Source: Thermoplasmata archaeon (GTDB lineage Archaea > Thermoplasmatota > Thermoplasmata > Lutacidiplasmatales > UBA184). Taken from it: a stretch of DNA of 10,286 nucleotides. The notes below the pieces were generated by a model. The model did not search any database. It saw nothing but the letters and a program-made list of their open reading frames with translations, and was not told where the DNA came from. The stretch lies in assembly GCA_030040625.1 (NCBI GenBank), contig JASHTI010000066.1, positions 1-10,286 of the forward strand, written 5' to 3'. Positions 6,255 through 10,286 of the stretch are shown here, in pieces. Made by a program: the position numbers and the translations under genes. Positions within the stretch are counted from its first letter, which is position 1, and the number at the start of each line of letters is the position of its first letter.

Positions 6255-6283
6255 CGGGACGGAGAGGTTAAGCCGCCGTCCCG
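6255..6283. repeat. 8-bp perfect inverted repeat around a TATA-like sequence
   Basis: CGGGACGG (6255-6262) and CCGTCCCG (6276-6283) are exact inverted copies separated by 13 bases that contain GGTTAAG (6266-6272). It starts 15 bases after the flippase stop. It could be an operator whose bound regulator blocks TBP at the enclosed TATA-like element, or a 3' hairpin of the flippase mRNA. No T-run follows, which disfavours a simple terminator. Confidence 0.6.
6266..6272 (+). promoter_or_regulatory. TATA-like element, candidate promoter of the ABC-2 operon
   Basis: GGTTAAG is the only AT-rich patch in this spacer and resembles CTTTAACG before the sulfurtransferase gene. The expected transcription start is about 6295, directly at the GGGAGGG ribosome binding site of the small ORF at 6308. 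The ABC-2 operon would then have a leader of about 175 bases. Confidence 0.4.
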
Positions 6284-6307
6284 TTGCCCCGCTCGGGAGG
6301 GATCGCG

Positions 6308-6385
6308 ATGTCCGTCGGGCACCGGTTCAGTACGGCTCGCAACGGCTCGCACGCGGTCCCCGTCCGCGGAGGGCCGTGGGGCTGA
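6308..6385 (+). CDS. Possible 25-residue leader ORF upstream of the ABC-2 operon
   Basis: An ATG at 6308 follows GGGAGGG (6295-6301), a strong Shine-Dalgarno match with good spacing (6 bases) and one of only two clear ones in the window. The frame runs 25 codons to TGA (6383-6385); the peptide begins MSVGHRFSTARNGSH and is polar and basic, with no domain I recognise. It contains the tandem 10-bp repeat. The position behind a TATA-like element and 85 bases ahead of the ATPase gene would suit a regulatory leader ORF. It could equally be chance in a GC-rich spacer. Confidence 0.3.
   Translation: MSVGHRFSTARNGSHAVPVRGGPWG
6332..6351. repeat. Tandem direct repeat of a 10-bp unit
   Basis: The unit ACGGCTCGCA occurs twice with no gap (6332-6341 and 6342-6351). 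Two identical units exactly one helical turn apart would suit a dimeric DNA-binding protein, but the repeat may also just be slippage. It lies inside the possible 25-codon ORF. Confidence 0.7.
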
Positions 6386-6458
6386 GGCCCCCCGGACCCC
6401 TCCCGACGTGCGTTGCGCTGGAACGTCTTGGCGTCGGGGGGCGGCGGCCCCGCGGTCC

Positions 6459-6465
6459 GGAGGGG
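6459..6465 (+). promoter_or_regulatory. Ribosome binding site deciding the ABC-2 ATPase start
   Basis: GGAGGGG ends five bases before the GTG at 6471. It selects that GTG over the in-frame GTG at 6408, which has no such site and would add 21 residues that do not resemble the start of an ABC ATPase. Confidence 0.65.
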
Positions 6466-6470
6466 TCGTC

Positions 6471-7397
6471 GTGACCGATCTCGCGCTGCGAAGCGTCGGG
6501 CTGCGCAAGACCTACCGCACCAAGGGTTCGCCGCCGGTGGAGGCGCTCGCCGGCGTCACGCTCGAGGTCCGGAGCGGCGAGCGGGTCGCGCTGCTGGGGC
6601 GCAACGGCGCCGGCAAGACGACGTTCCTGCGGATCGCCTCGACGCTGCTGCGTCCGACCGCCGGGGCGGTCGAGATCTTCGGCGTCGACGTCGACCAGCA
6701 TCCGGAGCGGGTCCGTCCCTACATCGCGGTCGTGCCGCAGGAGGGGAAGCCGTTCTTCCACCTGACGCCGCGGGAGCAGGTCTACACCTACCTGCGGGCG
6801 CGGGGGCTCTCGCGGGAGACCGGCAAGGCGCGGGCCGAGGCGGCGCTCGAGGCGATGGGGCTCACCGACTTCGCCGACCGCCTCGCGATCACCCTCTCCG
6901 GCGGCCAGCGGCAGCGCACGATGGTCGCCACGGTCCTCGCCACCGAAGCGCCGTTCCTCTTCCTGGACGAGCCGACGATCGGCATGGATCCGTTCGCGCG
7001 CCGCTCGGTCTGGGCGTCGCTCCGCGCGCTGAGCCGGCGCGGCTCGACGATCATGCTCACCACCCACTACCTCGATGAGGCGGACGAGCTGAGCGAGCGC
7101 CTGTACATCATCGACCGCGGCGTCGTCCGCGTGAGCGGCACCTCCGAGGAGCTCAAGCGGTCGGTCGGCGGGACCCTCAAGGTCCACATGCCCGGGGGGG
7201 CCGCCGAGATCGAGCGGTTCCGCTCGTTCGGCCGCTGCGTGCCGGACGGGACCGGGCTCACCGTGATCGCCGCGCCCGAGCGGCTCGGCGAGCTGATGGG
7301 CGTCGCCGTCGCCGCGCACCTTACCGCGACGGTGGGTCCCGTGACGCTGGAGGAGGCGTTCCTGAACGTCGTCGGGCGGTCGATCGATGAGGAGTGA
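6471..7397 (+). CDS. ABC-2 type transporter ATP-binding protein
   Basis: Cytoplasmic ATPase of an ABC-2 system, likely an exporter of a drug, lipid, peptide or glycan. From GTG 6471 the product is 308 residues. Visible motifs are Walker A GRNGAGKTT (43-51), Q-loop VPQEGKP with Gln90, signature LSGGQRQ (142-148), Walker B FLFLDEPT (162-169), and the switch His199 in TTHYLDEADELSER, a sequence typical of the DRA/NatA/CcmA-like ABC-2 branch. The last 75 residues follow the usual pattern of that branch, ending with VTLEEAFLNVVGR, the common DUF4162-like C-terminal region. The stop lies 11 bases inside the first permease gene, so the two are translationally coupled. The ribosome binding site and the start of similarity (LALRSVGLRKTY) both favour GTG 6471 over GTG 6408. 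Substrate cannot be told from sequence. Confidence 0.9.
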   Translation: MTDLALRSVGLRKTYRTKGSPPVEALAGVTLEVRSGERVALLGRNGAGKTTFLRIASTLLRPTAGAVEIFGVDVDQHPERVRPYIAVVPQEGKPFFHLTPREQVYTYLRARGLSRETGKARAEAALEAMGLTDFADRLAITLSGGQRQRTMVATVLATEAPFLFLDEPTIGMDPFARRSVWASLRALSRRGSTIMLTTHYLDEADELSERLYIIDRGVVRVSGTSEELKRSVGGTLKVHMPGGAAEIERFRSFGRCVPDGTGLTVIAAPERLGELMGVAVAAHLTATVGPVTLEEAFLNVVGRSIDEE

Positions 7398-8148
7398 GTC
7401 CGTCGGCTGGCCGCGGCCGTTCCAGGGGCTCACGGCGTTCCTCTGGACGGAGGTCCTCGTCCAGGCGCACGAGGAGCTCGCGATGGCGACCTCGATGGTC
7501 GTCCAGGGGGTCCTGCTCGTCTTCGTCTGGATCCTCGACCCGACCCTGATCGGGGTCGCGCTCCTCGGGGCGGTCCTGTTCTCGATGTTCACGATGGGCC
7601 AGCGGGTCCTCAACGAGGCGGCGTACCTGCGCATCGACCACAAGGCGAACGAGCTGTACCTCGCCGGGCCGCTGACCGCCGAGGGCTACTTCCTCGGGCT
7701 CTCCGCCGGCGTGATGATCGTCTACCTGCCCCCGGTGGTCATCGTCGGGATCCTCGCGGGCCTCGTCGTGCACCTCACCCTCGTGGAGGTCGGTCTCCTC
7801 ATTGTCCTCGCCTTCGGGGTCTGGGTCTGCGCGGCGTCGATCGGCTACATCTTCTCGACGGCGTTCCGGGAGAACCGCGCGATCTGGGCGTACTCCAGCC
7901 TTTTCTTCAACGTCTTCGGGGTCCTGCCGCCGGTCTTCTACCCGCTGACGAAGTTCCCGGTGGCGCTCCGCCCGATCGTGCTGTTGATGCCGCCGAGCGC
8001 GGCGGCGGCGATCCTTCAGACGGCGATCGGCGCCGTGCGGCCGCCGGCCGGCGAGATCACGCTCGCCGCGGTCGGCCTCGTCGTCGAGGCGGTCCTGCTC
8101 TTCGCGCTCGCCGTCTACTGGGCCCGACGCACGGCCCGGGAGCGCTAG
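7387..8148 (+). CDS. ABC-2 type transporter permease, subunit 1
   Basis: Membrane subunit of the ABC-2 transporter, 253 residues with about six hydrophobic segments, the usual number. After an amphipathic N-terminus come helices near residues 35-75. A cytoplasmic stretch DHKANELYLAGPLTAEGYFLG (core NELYLAGPL) is typical of the ABC-2 coupling region. The FGVLPPVFYPLTKFP segment near 177-191 corresponds to the conserved ABC-2 signature before the last helices. Its ATG overlaps the ATPase gene by 11 bases. It shares its plan and several motifs with the next gene, so the two probably form a heterodimeric channel. There is no separate Shine-Dalgarno site. Confidence 0.88.
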   Translation: MRSESVGWPRPFQGLTAFLWTEVLVQAHEELAMATSMVVQGVLLVFVWILDPTLIGVALLGAVLFSMFTMGQRVLNEAAYLRIDHKANELYLAGPLTAEGYFLGLSAGVMIVYLPPVVIVGILAGLVVHLTLVEVGLLIVLAFGVWVCAASIGYIFSTAFRENRAIWAYSSLFFNVFGVLPPVFYPLTKFPVALRPIVLLMPPSAAAAILQTAIGAVRPPAGEITLAAVGLVVEAVLLFALAVYWARRTARER

Positions 8149-8151
8149 ACG

Positions 8152-8940
8152 ATGGCCGCCGTCTCGGCGCCGGCCCGCTTCCCGGGGGTCCCGACCCGCG
8201 GACGGGCGCTGCCCGCCTTCCTCGTCGTCGGCTGGCGCTGGATCTCGCGGAGCCCGGCCGTGGCGATCACTCCGGTGCTGCTGCCGTTCATCTTCCTGTA
8301 CTTCCTGTCGCTGATCTCGCCGCCCTCGCTGCGCCCGCTCGAGATCGTCGGGGCGATGCTGTTCACGATGCAGAACATCGGCTCCTGGGTGCTCGGCGAC
8401 AGTGCGACGTGGCGGATCGAGTGCTCCCTCCAGGACCTGTTCGTGGCGAGCCCGCTGGGCCGGATCCGCTACCTGTTCGGGATCGCGTTCTCGAACCTGA
8501 TCGCGATGCTGCCGGCGCTCGCGGTCCTCACGGCCCTGCTCGCGTGGCTCGGGCCGTCGGACGGCTACCCGCTCACGTGGTACGCCGCCGGCGTGCTCCT
8601 GGCGAGCCTCGCGGTCATGTGGGTGCTGTTCAGCTCGATCGGGATGGCGATCTCCAGCCGGGTGCGCACCCAGCGCGAGATCTGGCCGGTCGGGAACCTC
8701 ACCTTCACCCTGCTCGGCATGCTCTCGCCGCTGTACTATCCGGTCAGCCTGCTCCCGCCGATCTGGCAGGACGCCACCCGGTTCCTCCCGACGACCTACG
8801 CCGCGCTGCTCGCCCAGGGGGCGCTCGGGATCACCCCGGCGACCCCGGCCCAGATGGCGCTGTACGGCGGGCTGCTCGCGACCTGCGCCGCCGTCGGCCT
8901 CACCGTCACCCTCCGGCTCTACCGGTGGGGCGACCGCTGA
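8152..8940 (+). CDS. ABC-2 type transporter permease, subunit 2
   Basis: Second membrane subunit, 262 residues with about six hydrophobic segments. The coupling stretch (CSLQDLFVASPLGRIRYLFG; core LQDLFVASPL) and the ABC-2 signature LLGMLSPLYYPVSLLPPIW at about 183-201 line up with those of subunit 1, showing that the two are paralogues. It starts three bases after the stop of subunit 1, with a modest GGGAG nine bases before the ATG. The stop at 8938-8940 ends the operon. It probably pairs with subunit 1 and binds the ATPase dimer. Like subunit 1 it gives no clue to the cargo. Confidence 0.88.
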   Translation: MAAVSAPARFPGVPTRGRALPAFLVVGWRWISRSPAVAITPVLLPFIFLYFLSLISPPSLRPLEIVGAMLFTMQNIGSWVLGDSATWRIECSLQDLFVASPLGRIRYLFGIAFSNLIAMLPALAVLTALLAWLGPSDGYPLTWYAAGVLLASLAVMWVLFSSIGMAISSRVRTQREIWPVGNLTFTLLGMLSPLYYPVSLLPPIWQDATRFLPTTYAALLAQGALGITPATPAQMALYGGLLATCAAVGLTVTLRLYRWGDR

Positions 8941-9101
8941 CCACGGCCAACGAAACGTTCATCTCGGGCGCGGGCGTGGACTCTGCGGTGCATCCGTCCG
9001 AAGTCTCGGCGCGCGGCGCGGGTCGCTCGATTCGGGCCCGCCGGTCGCCGGCCCGGGCGGTCGTCCCGGCCCGCCGGGGGAGGACGGGGACCGCCTGAAA
9101 C
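8941..9101 (+). other. Spacer before aIF1 with no clear signal
   Basis: A short less GC-rich patch, CGAAACGTTCAT (8951-8962), is the only possible promoter element. It is about 145 nt before the aIF1 ATG, so it is a poor candidate for a leaderless start. A GTG frame from 8976 ends at 9098, but it is Arg/Ala-rich and not protein-like. GGGGGAGG at 9076-9083 is too far (about 18 bases) to act as a ribosome binding site for aIF1. Confidence 0.4.
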
Positions 9102-9416
9102 ATGGGTAACGAGGAGTTCGACGAGATCCTATCCGCCCTGGACCGAGAGAGCGCCCGCATCCGCGTCCGCGCCGAGCCGCGTCGCTACAACAAGCCGGCG
9201 ACGGTGATCTCCGGCTTCCCCCCGGGGGTCGACCTCGAGGAGACGACGCGGACCCTGAAGAACCGCCTCGCCACCGGCGGCTCGGTCGTCGACGGGGAGG
9301 TCTACCTGCAGGGGGACCACCGGGCCCGTATCCGGGAGGAGCTCGGCAAGCTCGGTTTCGATCCGGAGACGATCGAGGTCTCCGACGCGGCGCTCCCGAA
9401 GCGGGGCCGGCACTAG
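9102..9416 (+). CDS. sui1: Archaeal translation initiation factor aIF1 (SUI1/eIF1 family)
   Basis: Small ribosomal-subunit factor that controls start-codon selection; aIF1 binds near the P site of the 30S subunit. The 104-residue product matches the family in length and layout: a flexible charged N-terminus, a first strand (RIRVRAEPRRYNKPATVISGF; core KPATVISGF near 30-38), a helix with DLEETTRTLKNRLATGG, the diagnostic LATGGSVVDGEVYLQGDHR stretch (key residues GG, DGE and QGDHR), and a C-terminal helix with REELGKLGF. An in-frame TGA two codons upstream makes ATG 9102 the only start. No Shine-Dalgarno site or TATA box is placed close to it, so its promoter is unresolved; read-through from the ABC-2 operon is possible. 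This gene is the best marker that the organism is archaeal. Confidence 0.95.
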   Translation: MGNEEFDEILSALDRESARIRVRAEPRRYNKPATVISGFPPGVDLEETTRTLKNRLATGGSVVDGEVYLQGDHRARIREELGKLGFDPETIEVSDAALPKRGRH

Positions 9417-9482
9417 CGGCGGGCCGAGGGGCCGTTCCGCAGAGCGTTTAGCCGTAGCGGTGGCCCGGGCGGGCCATCGAGC

Positions 9483-9489
9483 CTTTAAC
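9483..9489 (+). promoter_or_regulatory. TATA box of the sulfurtransferase gene (leaderless transcript)
   Basis: CTTTAAC is centred about 27 nt upstream of the ATG at 9513, the spacing expected when transcription begins at the start codon. No Shine-Dalgarno site precedes the ATG. A second AT-rich patch, GTTTAG (9446-9451), lies further up and could be an alternative promoter. Confidence 0.6.
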
Positions 9490-9512
9490 GGCCCGTGGCG
9501 GGAAACGTGCCG

Positions 9513-10286
9513 ATGTCCGCGTACGCCCACCCCGAAACCGTGGTCGAGACCGACTGGGTCGCCGCCCACCTGAACGACCCGAACGTGCGCATCGCCGAGG
9601 TCGACTACGACCCCGCCGCGAACTACGCGCTGGGGCACATCCCCGGTGCGGTGCTGTTCGACTGGCGGAAGGACATCAACGACCCCGTCCGCAGGGACCT
9701 CCTGACGGGGGAGGCGCTGACGGCGCTGTTCCACCGGGCCGGGGTCTCGGAGGGGACGACGCTGGTGCTGTACGGGGACTTCAACAACTGGTTCGCGGCG
9801 TTCGCGTTCTGGGTGTTCAGCTACTACGGGTTCCCGAAGCTGCGGCTGGTGAACGGGGGCCGGAAGAAGTGGATCGCGGAGGATCGGCCGGTGACGAAGG
9901 AGGAGCCGAAGCCGGGAGCGGGGACGTTCCGGGCGAAGGCGCCGAACGCGGCGGTGCGGGCGTTCCTGGAGGACGTGCGGAAGGCGCTGCCGCAGGTGAA
10001 GGCGGGGAAGCTGGGGCTGGTGGACGTGCGGGGTCCGAAGGAGTTCACGGGGGAGGTGCTGGCGCCGCCGGAGTATCCGACGGAGCACGCGCAGCGGGGC
10101 GGGCACATCCCCGGGGCGAAGAACGTGCCGTGGGCGCAGGCGGTGAAGGAGGACGGGACGTTCAAGTCGCGGGAGGAGCTGGAGGCGCTGTACCACGGGC
10201 AGGGGATCGGTCCCGGGGCGCCGGTGATCACGTACTGTCGGATCGGGGAGCGGTCGAGCCACACGTGGTTCGTATTGACGCACCTG
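9513..10286 (+). CDS. Thiosulfate sulfurtransferase (tandem rhodanese), 3' end outside window
   Basis: Transfers sulfane sulfur from thiosulfate to cyanide or another acceptor; in the cytoplasm it may serve sulfur trafficking or cyanide detoxification. The 258 residues present cover two rhodanese domains. The first (about 9-122) contains AEVDYDP, GHIPGAVLFDWRKD and YGDFNNWFAAFAFW; its catalytic-loop position is Asp89, so it is the inactive domain. NGGRKKW closes it. The second (about 147 onward) has LVDVRGPKEF, GHIPGAKNVPWAQA and the active loop YCRIGERSSHTWFVL with Cys242. CRxGERS matches the actinobacterial CysA2-type thiosulfate sulfurtransferases rather than mercaptopyruvate enzymes (CGSGV). 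Family length is about 280, so some 20-30 residues are missing at the window edge. From about codon 67 onward almost every four-fold codon ends in G, unlike its own 5' part and the other genes. Confidence 0.93.
   Translation, partial: MSAYAHPETVVETDWVAAHLNDPNVRIAEVDYDPAANYALGHIPGAVLFDWRKDINDPVRRDLLTGEALTALFHRAGVSEGTTLVLYGDFNNWFAAFAFWVFSYYGFPKLRLVNGGRKKWIAEDRPVTKEEPKPGAGTFRAKAPNAAVRAFLEDVRKALPQVKAGKLGLVDVRGPKEFTGEVLAPPEYPTEHAQRGGHIPGAKNVPWAQAVKEDGTFKSREELEALYHGQGIGPGAPVITYCRIGERSSHTWFVLTHL

Noticed and set aside
6408..6470. GTG at 6408 as the start of the ABC-2 ATPase
   Set aside because: No Shine-Dalgarno site; the added 21 residues are not ABC-like, while GTG 6471 follows GGAGGGG at the right distance.
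8976..9098. GTG-initiated 40-codon frame before aIF1
   Set aside because: No ribosome binding site or placed TATA box, Arg/Ala-rich composition, and no recognisable domain.
9129..10283. Minus-strand 384-codon open frame
   Set aside because: Antisense to aIF1 and the sulfurtransferase, both certain. Its length follows from the G-rich third positions of the sense gene.
1..10286. CRISPR array, insertion sequence, integrase attachment site or phage genes
   Set aside because: I saw no spaced direct repeats, transposase motifs or target-site duplications. The tRNA 3' end is not repeated elsewhere in the window.

Overview
The window comes from a very GC-rich archaeon. The evidence is a gene for translation initiation factor aIF1 (SUI1 family), a tRNA-Trp(CCA) interrupted by an 87-nt intron at the archaeal position 37/38, short AT-rich TATA-like boxes standing about 26 or 36 nt upstream of start codons, and few Shine-Dalgarno sites. 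A high-GC Thermoplasmatota lineage is my best guess, but nothing here proves the phylum. Because of the GC content, long spurious open frames run antisense to nearly every real gene; I left them out.

Layout. Bases 3-3463 (minus strand) are a compact three-gene operon for a BtuFCD/FecBCD-type importer of cobalamin, heme or an iron chelate. It runs from the surface-anchored binding protein to the permease to the ATPase, and the ATPase carries an extra C-terminal domain. The operon starts from a TATA box 27 nt before the ATG, so its mRNA is probably leaderless. Divergent from it is the intron-containing tRNA-Trp (3584-3743, plus). Next on the plus strand are a VOC/glyoxalase-fold gene with no ATG, GTG or TTG at its 5' end (about 3848-4342) and a 14-helix MOP-superfamily flippase with a TTG start (4422-6239). 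Bases 6240-6470 form a structured regulatory region: an inverted repeat around a TATA-like element, a possible 25-codon ORF with its own ribosome binding site, and a tandem 10-bp repeat. It leads into a three-gene ABC-2 transporter (ATPase plus two related permeases, 6471-8940). The window ends with aIF1 (9102-9416) and the 5' part of a two-domain thiosulfate sulfurtransferase (9513 to the window edge).

How they work together. The two ABC systems are separate: one imports a metal chelate or corrinoid, the other probably exports or protects against an unknown substrate. The flippase may feed lipid-linked glycans to the outer face, which fits the many N-glycosylation sequons in the binding protein, but that link is inference. 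I see no mobile element, CRISPR array, rRNA or defence island. The least ordinary signals are the tRNA-Trp intron, which holds two elements antisense to its own exons; the abrupt switch of the sulfurtransferase gene to G-ending codons; the layered leader of the ABC-2 operon; and the non-canonical start of the VOC gene.
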